From the NCBI GenBank assembly GCA_014529385.2, contig CM043942.1, positions 55,613,340 through 55,677,339 of the forward strand: 64,000 bases of DNA. The letters are read 5' to 3'. Under the pieces are notes generated by a model, which made no database searches, was not told where the DNA came from, and worked only from the letters and a program-made list of their open reading frames with translations. Below are positions 31,604 to 42,224 of the stretch, piece after piece. The translations under genes and the position numbers were made by a program. Position 1 is the first letter of the stretch. Each line of letters starts with the position of its first letter. The DNA comes from Adiantum capillus-veneris. Lineage: Eukaryota > Streptophyta > Polypodiopsida > Polypodiales > Pteridaceae.

Positions 31604-34549
31604 CTGCTACATCTTGTACCTAAAGTAAGGCGACAATGGTCTAAAATGGTAAGTACAAGACGCTCCAAAACAAAGGTAGCCGGAGCAATTTCGGGATGCA
31701 ACATGGATGACATCCTTCCAATTGTCGACGTAAACATAAAAGGAAAGAGGGTTGGAAACACCTACATTGATGGAGGTGCACAAATCTGTGTAATGAGCGA
31801 AGCTACGATGCTTCGATTAGGGCTCGAGGTTGATAGGCCTTCTCCATGCAAGGCAAAGATGGCAAACAACGCAAAAGTAAAGTGTGTGGGTGTGGTAAGT
31901 GCCGTGAAAATCAAAGCTTTCAACACTGAGGTAGAGGTAGATGTTTTTGTAATGCCTACTAAGGGGGAGGGCTATCCACTAATTTTGGGAAGGCCATGGT
32001 TGATGGCCATGAAGGCAAAACAGGACTGGGGTACTGGCCTTCAACGCATGACCGGTAAGAAAGGGGAGACAATCTACTACGACATGAGGATTGGCAAGCA
32101 GAAACAAATGAATCTGGAAACATCGGCAAATGAAACCACTAGCGAATCTTCCAGTTCTGAGGAGGAGACCACATCCACCGAAGAAAGTGACAATTCCATT
32201 GATAAGATGGGTATCATTATGAAGGATCCACAAAGGGTAAGCACAACTGGTGATCCATCACCAAAAGGGAAACCCAATGAAGAGGAGAGAAAATCACTTG
32301 GCCTAGGAGGAAGTAGGTTGAAGGGTATGTTCTCTACGGAATTAACACTTGAGGAGAAAGATAGTTTTTTGCAAATGTTGATGGGATTTCCTAACCTGTT
32401 CATTGACAAATATGAAAGAATCACAGGCATTACAGTGGTGGAACATCATATTAAGCTGAAGGAAGGGGTAAAACCAGTTGTGAAAAAGCTACGACGACTG
32501 GGTGTCATACAAGAAAAGGCACTCTTGGCTGAGGTAAGGAAACTGCTGGAGGCGGGATTCATCTATCCTGTAGAAAACTCAGAATGGGTGTCACCCGTAG
32601 TGGTGACTCCTAAAAAGAATGGTAAGTGGAGGGTCTGTGTTGACTACAAACCACTAAATGCAGCTACAAAGAGAGACCACTTTCCTCTCCCTGTCTTGGA
32701 TGAAATTCTGAATGAAGTAGCGGGTTTTGAATGCTATACCGTCTGTGATGGTTATTCAGGATACTTTCAAATACGCATAGCCTTGGAAGATCAGCTAAAA
32801 ACCACTTTTATCACGCCATGGGGTTGTTTTGCATACAGGGTTATGCCATTTGGTCTCACAAATGCACCTGCCACATTCCAAAGATATGTCACATATGTTT
32901 TTCAACCGTTCTTTGGAACATCCATAAGAGTGTTCATTGATGATTTTTGTATATATAGCTCCCGTATTTCACATTTAGAAAAGGTAACTGAAGGTTTGGC
33001 CAGGTTGCAGAGCCTAGGTGGGCAATTAAATGTGGATAAATGCCACATTGGGGAGAGTAAAGTCCTTCTACTAGGCCATGAAATTTCAGCAAAAGGTATC
33101 AACGCCGACCCAAGTAAGGTGTCCGCACTCATAGCCCTACCTTCACCAACGACCGCACGTCAACTGGTCTCTTTTCTACAGAAGGTGAGGTACTTAAGTA
33201 GATTCATACATCTACTATCACAACTTGTTCTACCACTGCAACAACTCACTCACATATCAACTTTCACTTGGGACGAGGAAAGCGAACATCACTACAATAA
33301 GGTAAAGGAGGTCTTAGCCACTCTGCCAACTATCTCACTACCTAAGTGGGATGAAAAATTCTATGTCACCTCAAGTGTTGGTGATGACTCATTGGGGGCT
33401 GTGCTACTCCAAAAGGATATGACGACATCTTTCATGAGGCCAATCTACTTCTCTAGTCGAATGATGACAGCAGGAGAGAAAGGTTTCACCCATGTGGAAC
33501 ACTTAGTCCTAGCTCTTAGATTTGCAACTACAAAGTTTAGGTCATATTTGCTGCCTAAGCAATTTGTGATTCTAACCATGGATGAAATATTTCCCTATGT
33601 TGTACAACACATGGATGTGTCTGCTAGAATTACTAAATGGCTAGTTTGCCTGCAAGAGTTTGACTACACGGTACAGGTAGAAAGCACGACAAGGGCAAGT
33701 TTGGGGGGACTCATGACCTACCAAGTCTTTGAAAGGAAGGAGAAGCAATCTAAGGAAGGAGAAGTCCGATTACCTCCAGTACCACCGATGGTAGAAGGAG
33801 CATACTCTCTCTACTTTGATGGAGCCTACAAGCGAGCGTTCGACAAAGCAGCTGCAGGCATAGTGGTCTTTGATGACAAAGGGACAAAGGTATTTTCGTT
33901 GGGCCAATTGTTAGATTCACATTCTAACAATGAAGCTGAGTATGCAGCACTAACCAAGGGTCTACAATGGTGCGTCTGGCAAGGTGTACAATGCCTTAAT
34001 GTATTTGGGGATGCTCTACTTCTGGTAAGGCAAGTAAATGGAGCATGGACATGCAAGAATCCTAGTTTAAGGACTCACTTAAGTGGTGTAAAAACCTTGT
34101 TGGGTAAGTTTGAAGAAGTTCAAATACACCATATCCCAAGGTCTCAAAACCAAGAAGTAGATGCCCTAGCAAGTGAAAGACTACAGGAAGTGGTGGTTGG
34201 AGCAATAAAACTAAAGCTCCCTCTATTTCAAGGAAGTGATGCCTTGCCTGACATCATGCATTTTTTGGAAACAGGGGAATGCCCATCAGATTTAACAAAG
34301 GGACAGAAGCAATGGCTGACACGGAAGGCCACAAGGTATCGACTCATCAATGACGGTTTGTACTGTAAGCGTAAGGACCAAATACTCAGGAAGGTCCCTC
34401 TCTCTCAGGAAATCACGGGAGTATTTGCTAGTTGTCACGACGGGGTTTGTGGTGGTCACTTTGCCCTAGACATAACAAGTAGGAAAATTTTGCAGGCAGG
34501 CTTCATATGGCCTAGCCTCAACCACCAGGTTTTAGAGCAGACTTGGTAG
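31604..34549 (+). CDS. pol of element C: protease, RT, RNase H, second RNase H, integrase start
   Basis: Open from the codon after the gag TAG; the first Met is at 31646 and residues below count from it. Aspartic protease with IDGGAQICV (Asp ~42). Reverse transcriptase with TPKKNGKWRVCVDYKPLN, FRVMPFGLT-type block and catalytic FIDDFCIYS (~431-434). RT-linked RNase H up to KFRSYLL. A second RNase H of plant/archaeal type from ~720: YFDGAYK, NNEAEYAALTKGL, GDALLLV, EVDALAS, all four acidic residues kept. The integrase zinc region begins with CHDGVCGGHF (~929) and stops at WPSLNHQV, where a ~300-bp deletion shifts the frame. The dual RNase H places it in the Tat lineage. Confidence 0.93.
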   Translation: MLHLVPKVRRQWSKMVSTRRSKTKVAGAISGCNMDDILPIVDVNIKGKRVGNTYIDGGAQICVMSEATMLRLGLEVDRPSPCKAKMANNAKVKCVGVVSAVKIKAFNTEVEVDVFVMPTKGEGYPLILGRPWLMAMKAKQDWGTGLQRMTGKKGETIYYDMRIGKQKQMNLETSANETTSESSSSEEETTSTEESDNSIDKMGIIMKDPQRVSTTGDPSPKGKPNEEERKSLGLGGSRLKGMFSTELTLEEKDSFLQMLMGFPNLFIDKYERITGITVVEHHIKLKEGVKPVVKKLRRLGVIQEKALLAEVRKLLEAGFIYPVENSEWVSPVVVTPKKNGKWRVCVDYKPLNAATKRDHFPLPVLDEILNEVAGFECYTVCDGYSGYFQIRIALEDQLKTTFITPWGCFAYRVMPFGLTNAPATFQRYVTYVFQPFFGTSIRVFIDDFCIYSSRISHLEKVTEGLARLQSLGGQLNVDKCHIGESKVLLLGHEISAKGINADPSKVSALIALPSPTTARQLVSFLQKVRYLSRFIHLLSQLVLPLQQLTHISTFTWDEESEHHYNKVKEVLATLPTISLPKWDEKFYVTSSVGDDSLGAVLLQKDMTTSFMRPIYFSSRMMTAGEKGFTHVEHLVLALRFATTKFRSYLLPKQFVILTMDEIFPYVVQHMDVSARITKWLVCLQEFDYTVQVESTTRASLGGLMTYQVFERKEKQSKEGEVRLPPVPPMVEGAYSLYFDGAYKRAFDKAAAGIVVFDDKGTKVFSLGQLLDSHSNNEAEYAALTKGLQWCVWQGVQCLNVFGDALLLVRQVNGAWTCKNPSLRTHLSGVKTLLGKFEEVQIHHIPRSQNQEVDALASERLQEVVVGAIKLKLPLFQGSDALPDIMHFLETGECPSDLTKGQKQWLTRKATRYRLINDGLYCKRKDQILRKVPLSQEITGVFASCHDGVCGGHFALDITSRKILQAGFIWPSLNHQVLEQTW

Positions 34550-35274
34550 GAGAATTAATGCAGAAACTGGGCATTACAAGGAGGCACTCTTCACCATATT
34601 ACCCTCAATGTAATGGCCTAGTTGAAAAGGTAAATGGAATGGTTTCTAAAATTATTACCAAGCAGGTAAACAATCATCCTAGAGACTGGGATAAGTATCT
34701 ACTACCAGCTTTATGGGCCTACAGAACTTCATTTCGTACATCCTTGGGATTCACACCGTATCATCTAGTATTTGGTAAGGAAGCAATCTTGCCCATTGAA
34801 GTGCAACTACAAAGTCTCAGAGTAATGGCAAGCCAACTTCAACAACCCAACATGCATTTGAGAGATCACATCATCAACTTGGAAAGACTGCAGCTGGACA
34901 GAGAAGAAGCAATAAATTATTATGCAGCACAAGCAGAGCATAGACGGCTTAGTTTTAACGAGCATCTCCGGAAAAAAGAATTGAAGAAAGGAATGTTGGT
35001 GCTCCGCTACGACAATCGCTTCAACACGCGCAAGGATAAGAAACTCCTACTCCGATGGGAAGGTCCTTTCATCATCAGGCAAAAGTATGCCAATGGAAGC
35101 TACCAGCTTATGGAGGCTGATGGAAAACTTCATAAAACCAGGGTAAATGGTTGGCGACTTAAACCTTATTTTCTTCGATTTGACCAGGCTCCACCAATTG
35201 ACATTCCAGATGAGGACACACCATCAGCCGCCACCTCCGACGATAATGATCAAACAGATGAGCTAGAGACATGA
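34528..35274 (+). pseudogene. integrase remainder of element C after a core deletion
   Basis: From the joint at about 34528 another frame reads FRADLVGELMQKLGITRR, YYPQCNGLVEKVNGM and FRTSLGFTPYHLVFGKEA. The C-terminal domain has LLLRWEGPFIIRQKYANGSY and VNGWRLKPYF. Against element B, the zinc Cys pair and both catalytic Asp segments are missing; only the region around the Glu remains. The element could therefore integrate only with integrase supplied by a relative. Pol ends 28 bp before the 3' LTR. Confidence 0.9.
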
Positions 35275-35287
35275 ATGCCTCTAGCCC

Positions 35288-35302
35288 AAAGGGGAGGGCT
35301 AA
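35288..35302 (+). other. polypurine tract of element C
   Basis: AAAGGGGAGGGCTAA directly precedes the 3' LTR start TGATGGGG. Confidence 0.85.
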
Positions 35303-36839
35303 TGATGGGGGCTTTTCACAAGCCAAGCTCCCATACCCCTCTTCTCTCGTCCCCACCCCATGAAAACCCCCTCTTAGGGAGGGAGTGATAAAAGACATTG
35401 GAAAAAGTAAGAAAAAATAAAGTATGATTATGTAAATATATGAGAAAGGTAAAATAGGCCACCTCATGCCTGCGGGGCAGCCCATCCCCACCTTGCCTCC
35501 TTTTTCTTCACTGTTGCCCCGCCGTGTGTCCCTTTTTCTCTCCTCCACTCAAAAGCTCAACCCCCTCTCTCTTCCCCTTATCCTTTCTCCTTTCTCTCTC
35601 CCCTCAAGCTACCCCACCTCTCACAAATAATGCATTCTAACTCACCAATAATGCACCCTAACCCACATGCAACTTACCCTATCTTCCAAAATAGTATACC
35701 CCACCCCCCCTTTCTCTCTCCTATCATATCCCATGACCCAAATACTCCCCCTCTCTCTAAAGGGCGCCATGTCTCTTTTCTTGTAGGTAAATAACCTCCC
35801 CCACACTCACACACACTCAGTTTCACTAAAAAAGGTGCCCACAGACCCATCCCCACCCGGTGGTTACCTGATTTTTCTTGTGTTCACACACAGATTCACC
35901 TCTGAACACACTCCTCTCTCTCCCCTCTTGTAATTACTTTATTCTCCATGTCACCTCTCACTTTTTTTCATCAACCCATCTCTCTCTCTCATGAGACTGC
36001 TGTTCTGACACATATACACACAGCCAGACAAGTGGGTCCCACAGTCACATGGCCTATGTAGATAATGATTTCTTCATTTCTAAATTCTAGAATTTCTCCC
36101 CCCCCCCCTCCTCCCCTATATAAAGAGGGGTCACCATCACACAAACACACACACCATCACCAAAGAGTACACTATGCACTATGTGTGCCTAGTGCACACA
36201 CACACACCCACACCATCACCATCACCATCACCGCAATCACCATGCTCGTCTTGAGCATGACCTCTACACCCTTGGGCTATGGAAGATGAAGGGCAACTAA
36301 ATGAAGGATGATGGCCATAACCCTCGTGTGAGTCTTCGCCATCAACTCCCACCTATCCGCCATGTGCTCTACCACGCTCTCCCTTCTCATTCCCCTACCC
36401 TATGCTCCCTATTTCATCCCCTTATTCTCTAAATAAAGCTTGAGGTTTTGTGAGTATGTTTTATTGCAATGTTTTGCCCATGTGAGGTGTACGGAATCGC
36501 CACCTAGTCTTGTGTTTGGAGTGAGCTTGTGTATGTGTGAAGGGTGTGCGAATTTGCCATCCTTTTCTGGTGCCTAAGTACTAAACCGCTATACCCCCTC
36601 CCTCACTCTCTCTCTCTCTCTCTCTCACTTGATCTCATTCCCTTTCCTCTTCATCATTACTCCCAAGCATCCATCTCTCTTGGATGAAAACTTTGTTTTG
36701 GTGGTGTGTTGTTTGCGTCCTAGCCGCTGAAGCTAGGTGGTGCCCCCTGTTTGCTTTACCATGACAGGATCGAGGCGCGCCATTCGGTCCCGGCTGTTTT
36801 AGAGGCCGTCCGGGTTCAGGGTTCGCTTTACTCCCGTCA
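35303..36839 (+). mobile_element. 3' LTR of element C
   Basis: Nearly the same as 27404-28944. Differences seen include about 40 extra bases near 35779-35820 (TTGTAGGTAAATAACC and a CACA run), a missing ACATCTGC-type block after GTTCACA, and a shorter CT run (36606-36626). It keeps a canonical TATATAAAG box and the AAATAAAGC signal near 36430. Confidence 0.94.
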
Positions 36840-36843
36840 TCGG

Positions 36844-37499
36844 TAGTGCCACACCGCACTGTCAACTTCTATAGTTGCTGCACAAGTTGAAGGTTGCGTG
36901 CTGACAGTACACAAGTAAAGTGTACCGACTTTTTCTTCCTTGGCAGCCACCAAAGATCCCTTTGAGATCTTCCACCTTTTGTTTCCGAATGCAATGTTGT
37001 GACCTTCATCATCCAATTGTCCTGTAGAGATCAAATTTTTGCGAAGAGAAGGAACATGCCTAACATCTTTAAGCTTCCACTCATTTCCATTAGCAGTTTT
37101 GACAAAAATTGTACCTTTGCCGACAATCTCACAAGCTTCGTCATCTCCCAAGTATACATACCCAAAATTACCTTTGGTGTAGTCTTGGAAATGTTGCTTG
37201 TGTGGTGTGGCATGGAATGAAGCCCCGGAATCTACTATCCAGGAATTAGACACATTGTCAAATGAGAGAATTAGAGCATCTTGCTCTACTTTACCTGCCA
37301 CATTGGCCTTCGATGTTGGCTTGTTGTCTTGAGACTCTGTCTCCTTCTTCTTCTTGGACCAGCAATCCTTCTTGACGTGGCCCTTCTTGCCGCAGTTCCA
37401 ACATTCAAGAACTGTCTTTGTGCGTGACTTGCTCCGCCTTGAGTGATCAAGACCCTTTTGGTTTTTGAAACTCTCCTTAGGCCTTCCTCTTGTTTCCAC
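36844..37499 (-). pseudogene. copia gag C-terminus, zinc knuckle and protease, 5' part of the interrupted gene
   Basis: Starts RGRPKESFKNQKGLD and carries the zinc knuckle CWNCGKKGHVKKDCW. The protease motif WIVDSGASFHATPHK follows, with KNLISTGQLDDEGHN further on. It ends VDSAVWHYR, the first half of the GAG-pre-integrase motif, at the joint with element C. The continuation RLGHMS is at 27390-27403, 9.4 kb away. Confidence 0.93.
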
Positions 37500-37544
37500 T
37501 GACAGTGCATCACTTGATGATTCTCTTGTGCTTCTCCTTCATAT

Positions 37545-38101
37545 TTACTCGCTTAGGAGAACACCCACAACATCATCAAACTTAATAGTATTTGTGCTAG
37601 AAATAGAATTACTTACAGCCATCACAAGGCTGTCCCAACTATCCGGTAGAGATGATAGTATAAGGAGAGCTCGCACTTTATCATTGAAATTGATTTTCAC
37701 CGATCGAAGTTGACTTTTGTTTGTGTTAAAGTCATTTAGGTGTTCTGTAACTGAACCATTCTCTATCATCTTTAGATTGAACAAGCACTTCATAAGAAAT
37801 ACCTTATTGGATGCCAATGGTTTCTCGTAGAAGTCGTCAAGTGACTTCATCAAGTCCTCCGTGGTCTTCATCTCTGAAACATTGAAGGCCACCGCTGACG
37901 CCAAGCTTAACCGGACTGTTCCCAGTGCCTTTCGATCAAGGACATCCATGCATCATCTGCCATTGTTGTGGGCTTCTTCGCAAAACCGCCTAGTGGAAAA
38001 TAGAGGTCCTTCTGGTAGAGATAGTCTTCAATCTGCATCTTCTAATGTTGGTATTTTTTTCCGTTGAACTTCTCAATCTTGAGCTTCCCTTTCTCCGCCA
38101 T
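37545..38101 (-). pseudogene. copia gag, N-terminal and middle part
   Basis: From an ATG at 38101-38099 the frame starts MAEKGKLKIEKFNGKKYQH and meets TAG where copia gags have Trp. It resumes KMQIEDYLYQKDLYF. A frame change near 37950 leads to VLDRKALGTVRLSL, EKPLASNKVFLMKCLF, LPDSWDSLVMAV and IKFDDVVGVLLSE, the UBN2-type gag core. It stops 45 bp before the downstream part. Confidence 0.9.
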
Positions 38102-38160
38102 AACTCCCACTCAATTCAAGGAATCCTTTCCTTGAGATAATTTAGCTACGAGTAAACCTT

Positions 38161-38172
38161 GCTCTGATACCA
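38161..38172 (-). other. primer binding site of the copia element (tRNA-Met)
   Basis: On the minus strand TGGTATCAGAGC follows the 5' LTR end TAACA after two bases, the standard initiator tRNA-Met site of plant copia elements. Confidence 0.95.
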
Positions 38173-38174
38173 GT

Positions 38175-38919
38175 TGTTAGGAAATAAGACGTAGCTAAAT
38201 AGATAATTGATTAGATTACTTAATGGAGAGAGACAGATTTACATACACGAGATTATAGAGTAGAGAGAGGGAGAGAGAGTACACACGATATACGTGGTTC
38301 ACCCAATGTGGGCTACGTCCACGGGAAAGCAGCCACTCAATGGCTTTAGTACTTCAAAACAAGAAGTAGTTTACAAAGGGAGTATACCCTTAATGGATCT
38401 CCCGCCTTGCTTCACTCTCACCACCTCACACTCACCTTGTTGCATCAACTTTACACACTATGAAATGTGTGTAGAAATGGCCTCCTTTTATAGGCCAAAA
38501 GGGCTACCCTCTCTTATGAGAGGCAGCCATGTGTAGCCGCCCTTGTGCGAATAAGTCCAAATCGGACCCTCCAATCCGCCCATGTGTGGCCGCCCTTGAG
38601 AAGACAAGTCCGCTTTTGAATTCGGCCACGGGCCATCGGCCATTGACTTCCGACCATCGGCCACCGGCCAACCGACGGTTGTTTTCCGACCACTTTTCGG
38701 CCGCCGTCCGGCCATAATATTCTGGCAAAAAGGAATATTTTGGCGAGGGAAAAAAAATGAGGCCCCTAAAGTTTCCCTTGATTCTTGACTCTGAAAATTT
38801 TGGTTTCCGGTGAGTGATTTTCCTTCACGCACGATGGCTTCTCCTCATAATGGGGGCCTTACAAATGTGCGATTTTACCACAGAAAATTACAAGGGTAAA
38901 TCAGGCTCCATACTTAACA
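38175..38919 (-). mobile_element. 5' LTR of the copia element
   Basis: TGTTAGGAAATAAG..CATACTTAACA, followed by target duplication ATAAA. Compared with the 3' LTR it lacks the CTCGGGGGC hairpin and part of the CGGCCACCGG zone, but has an AAAAAGGAATATTTTGG block that the LTR at 63293 also has. Confidence 0.95.
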
Positions 38920-38994
38920 ATAAAGGACCATTACTTGTATCTTCTTTCTCTTAGCAGAAATGTCTTGACAACATTTTGAGCATGTAAATTGATA

Positions 38995-39895
38995 CTATTC
39001 ATTTGGCTCACTCCATATGAGCTCGGAACTCCTTGATTCCTTGGGAAAGGTCATGTATGCTTGCATGCATAATTCGTTTTTACATATTACAGGTGCCTCC
39101 CAACATTTTTCAGGATTCCAAAAGTCCTGATAGGCTCTTGTCTTCTCCCCATCCCAAAACTCATTGATATCTGAAGGATAGTCAGAACCTTTCTTATCCA
39201 GCCATTGTCCTCTTTCCCTCCACATGGCCAAAAAGTCATGGTAAAACGTCTCACTAGCACATATGAGCCGAAGTTGTTCCATGAAAGAGATGTATTGAAA
39301 AGAAATCATATCTTTTCTAGGCTTCTGATAATGTGGACATCGTTCGCAACATTCTTTACGGTCACATACTAAAGAAGATGGATTGTCTTTGATGCTACAG
39401 TCACACTTGAGAATTGCACCCTCATATGCATCCTCAAGACTAGGTGCAAAAACTTGAGGATCATGGGACATATCCTCGGTGCCGACACAAAACTTCCATT
39501 CTTGAGGGGTCACCATGCCCATCTCTTTGTACATTTGCAATAGCTAAGAGAAGTTGCAAGGAATGCTCTTACCCCCCAATGGTCCATTCCAATTGCTTGG
39601 CTTGCAAACTAGGAGGGATGCAAGAGACCGCGCTTGAGATGTCATATGCTCTTTCTTTCGAGCACTCACATCCAATCCCCCGAATAGAATCTTCAAGAGA
39701 TCGTCATATGGAGGCCTCATCACATAATGATTGGATGCATAACACACAATCTAGTATGTACCAATCCAATTCCTCATCACTTAATACACTAGCACTCAGT
39801 GGAAATGATTGAGAAGATGTAGCATATCGGTCCATGTACAAGTGTGCACTGGCAAGTTCATCATCACAACTACTTTTAATCAGCATGTTTATCAC
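38995..39895 (-). pseudogene. TNP2-like DNA transposase, N-terminal part, copy 1
   Basis: Minus-strand frames in sequence: SVLSDEELDWYILDCVLC (to ~39704), then one base out of step NHYVMRPPYDDLLKILFGG, DVSARKKEHMTSQARSL and GPLGGKSIPCNFS. A TAG at 39544-39546 follows, then the same frame runs QMYKEMGMVTPQEW, CCERCPHYQKPRKDMISF, FMEQLRLICASETFYHDF, DINEFWDGEKTRAYQ and AYMTFPKESRSSE. The C-x2-C motif, the LRL block and the FWDG block are in the order seen in TNP2-like transposases upstream of the D-G-F block at 23807. A GTGAGC near 39018 could be the donor of the intron that holds the copia. Frameshift and stop make it non-functional. Confidence 0.55.
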
Positions 39896-40715
39896 ATGTA
39901 ATATAACCCAATGAAAACATTATAAAACCTTTTATGGAAGAATTCCTCTCTTTTCAATCAAAATTCATGCGTTTCTAGAACATTGCAAGTCAACCACAAT
40001 GATGCATCATATACCTAGCTAGGTATGTTGCCTACTAAAACATGACAACAGACATAAAAGAAGCAAAAAGACCGATGCAAATCAGACACGGCTTCAACCT
40101 TCTCACAAACATCCTTCAACTGTGTCAGTGTTTTACTCAGTTCAGTAGATTATTTGGCACATCAATTATAAATTAATCTGGCACAATTTTTCACACTAAT
40201 TACAATCACAATCAATATTATGGCAGGATTGACATAATGTTAAAATGTCCCTATACAATACGGAAGGCAAGGTGGTCCATCTTTTTCATAGGTCTAGTTT
40301 GCATCACCACTAGGTGCATCACCACTAGGTGCATGAACGGCATCCAGAAGTGCGAAACCTAAAATCCCTTGCAAAAAGTAAACAAGTTAAATAACTGTCC
40401 CTAAAACATCTCAATATACAATTATGAAAAAAGGCTTGAGGAAATGAATTATGACCTAAGCTTGCAAGTAGTGGCTCAAGAAATCGAAGCCCTCCTGAAT
40501 TCGCACATAATCTCCTCCTCTCAGGCTAGATCAATGGCAAAGTCCTCTTGTCTCTACTTAGTCTCTTCTGGTTAGACGCATTGTAGGCGATGGGCTAGTA
40601 GTTTCCTACAAAAGACTGTTGATCAACTAGGGCGAGGGCGATCCTAATTCCTGAACAGTAGAGCAAATTTGAAAACATACCTGCGCACACTGCTTGCTTG
40701 GGATTCAGATACGTG
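39896..40715. other. unassigned stretch
   Basis: No gene. Contains the palindrome ATACCTAGCTAGGTAT (40011-40026) and a short direct repeat CATCACCACTAGGTG near 40303-40334. GCACACTGCTTGCTTGGG near 40686 recurs at about 44456. Confidence 0.5.
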
Positions 40716-40720
40716 GACGA

Positions 40721-40860
40721 TGTTGAGTTTATATGTGAAGCTACTCAATATATGGCTTCTCTATATATGGCACCCAGGTCCCCTCTATATATACATCATC
40801 TCATGTGTGTATTCTACACACTTTGGGGTTCTACTTCTATGTTCTCTCCTTCTCTCAACA
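40721..40860 (+). mobile_element. 5' LTR of the TRIM-like element
   Basis: 140 bp, TGTTGAGTTTATATGTG to CTCTCAACA, with TATATATGG and CTATATATACATC boxes that could act as promoter. Confidence 0.93.
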
Positions 40861-40910
40861 TGGTATCAAAGCAGTACGTTTTTGTTTTCAATGTTTCTCC
40901 TGATCAAAAT

Positions 40911-41995
40911 CGATTTTGCAGAAACTACCCGCTAAAGGGATCAGAATCGATGTGGTCTACAACTTTGCAGAAGGAAGTTTCTTCAAATTCTGCACCGATT
41001 TTGAGTTATTGTTCATGGACTGCGTACATACCTGAAAAGCAACTTTCGCTTTTTGTTTTTGATTTTTCTGCTAATTAGAAACGATTTTGCAGAAACTACC
41101 TGCGAAAGAGACCGGAATCAATGTGGTCTACAACTTTGCAGAAGAAAGTTTTTTCAAATTCTGGACCGATTTTGAGTTATCGTTCACGGACTGCGTACAT
41201 ACCTGGAAAGCAACTTCCGCTTTTTGTTTTTTAATTTTTCTGCTAGTTAGAAATGATTTTGCAGAAACTACCCTCAACAGAGACCGGAATCAATGTGGTC
41301 TACAACTTTGCAGAAGGAAGTTTTTTCAAATTCTGCACCGATTTTGAGTTATCGTTCGCAGATTGCATACATACCTGAAAATCAACTTCCGTTTTTTGTT
41401 TTTGATTTTTCTACTAATTGAAAACGATTTTGCAGAAACTACCCACCATAGAGACCGGAATCGATGTGGTCTACAACTTTGCAGAAGGAAGTGCTTTCAA
41501 ATTCTGCACCGATTTTGAGTTATCGTTCGCGGACTGCGTACATACCTGAAAAGCAACTTTCGCTTTTTGTTTTTGATTTTTCTGCTTATTGAAAATGATT
41601 TTGCAGAAACTACCCCTTATGAGAGACCAGAATCGATGTGGTCTACAACTTTACAGAAGAAAGTGTTTTCAAATTCTCCACCGATTTTGAGTTATCGTTC
41701 GCGGATTGCGTACATACCTAAAAAGCAATTTCCGTTTTTTGTTTTTTATTTTTCTTCTTATTGAAAACGATTTTGCAGAAACTACCCGCGTGAGAGACCG
41801 GAATCGATGTGTTCTACAACTTTGCAGAAGAAGCTACCCGCCATGGGGATTGGAATCGATGTGGTCTATAACTTTGCAGAAGAAAGTTTCTCTAAATTCT
41901 GCACCGATTTTGGGTTATCGTCTCGGACTGCGAATATGTTTGAAAATCAAAATTTTACTTTTTGCTTTTGATTTTTCTTATAATTCAAAACTTCT
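40911..41995 (+). repeat. tandem array of 171-172-bp units inside the TRIM-like element
   Basis: Unit starts (CGATTTTGCAGAAACTACC) at 40911, 41082, 41254, 41425, 41596 and 41768, with a last shortened unit from about 41826. Each holds ATGTGGTCTACAACTTTGCA and CACCGATTTTGAGTTATCG. Units differ by scattered substitutions. The first starts 39 bp after the primer site. Short ORFs here repeat with the units and are not genes. Confidence 0.93.
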
Positions 41996-42224
41996 CAATT
42001 ATATTTTTCTTCATCAATCATATATTTGTTACTGACGTAACTTTGCTGCAGAAGCCAGTTACACATCGTTCCGATTCAGTCGAGCCGTTGATGATCGTCC
42101 AAATTCTATCGAGCTACTGTTGGTACATGATCTTTTGTTATATGATATACTCGTTCATTGATTCTCGTATACTTATTCTTCTAGAGATATATTTTACGTC
42201 GTTTTATTGATAATTTCTCATTGA

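Larger units (their letters stand above)
27404..36839 (+). mobile_element. element C: Ty3/gypsy, dual RNase H (Tat/Ogre-like), inserted in the copia
   Basis: LTRs 27404-28944 (1541 bp) and 35303-36839 (1537 bp), TGATGGGG..CTCCCGTCA. The target duplication TCGG flanks it exactly (27400-27403 and 36840-36843); four bases is one less than gypsy elements usually make. Primer site, extra ORFs, gag, protease, RT, two RNase H domains, broken integrase and polypurine tract follow in order. Both edges fall inside the copia motif W-H-Y-R-L-G-H: WHYR remains at 36844+ and RLGH at 27390-27403. The LTRs differ by few substitutions and small indels, so insertion looks recent. Confidence 0.96.
23893..38919 (-). 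mobile_element. Ty1/copia element, split by gypsy element C
   Basis: LTRs of 764 bp (23893-24656) and 745 bp (38175-38919) begin TGTTAGG and end TTAACA. The target duplication ATAAA is exact (23888-23892 and 38920-38924). A TGGTATCAGAGC primer site and a CCAAGTGGGAGAT polypurine tract are in place. The coding order on the minus strand is gag, zinc knuckle, protease, integrase, reverse transcriptase, RNase H, as in copia. Element C (27404-36839) interrupts it. Without C the copia would be about 5.6 kb. It lies within an intron-like gap of the transposase pseudogene, on the same strand. Confidence 0.95.

Noticed and set aside
21433-39895. Intact CACTA element around the transposase
   Set aside because: No matching terminal inverted repeats were found beyond either end of the transposase pseudogene.
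40669-42035. Plus-strand ORFs repeating with a 171-bp period
   Set aside because: Repeat translation inside a coding-free LTR element.
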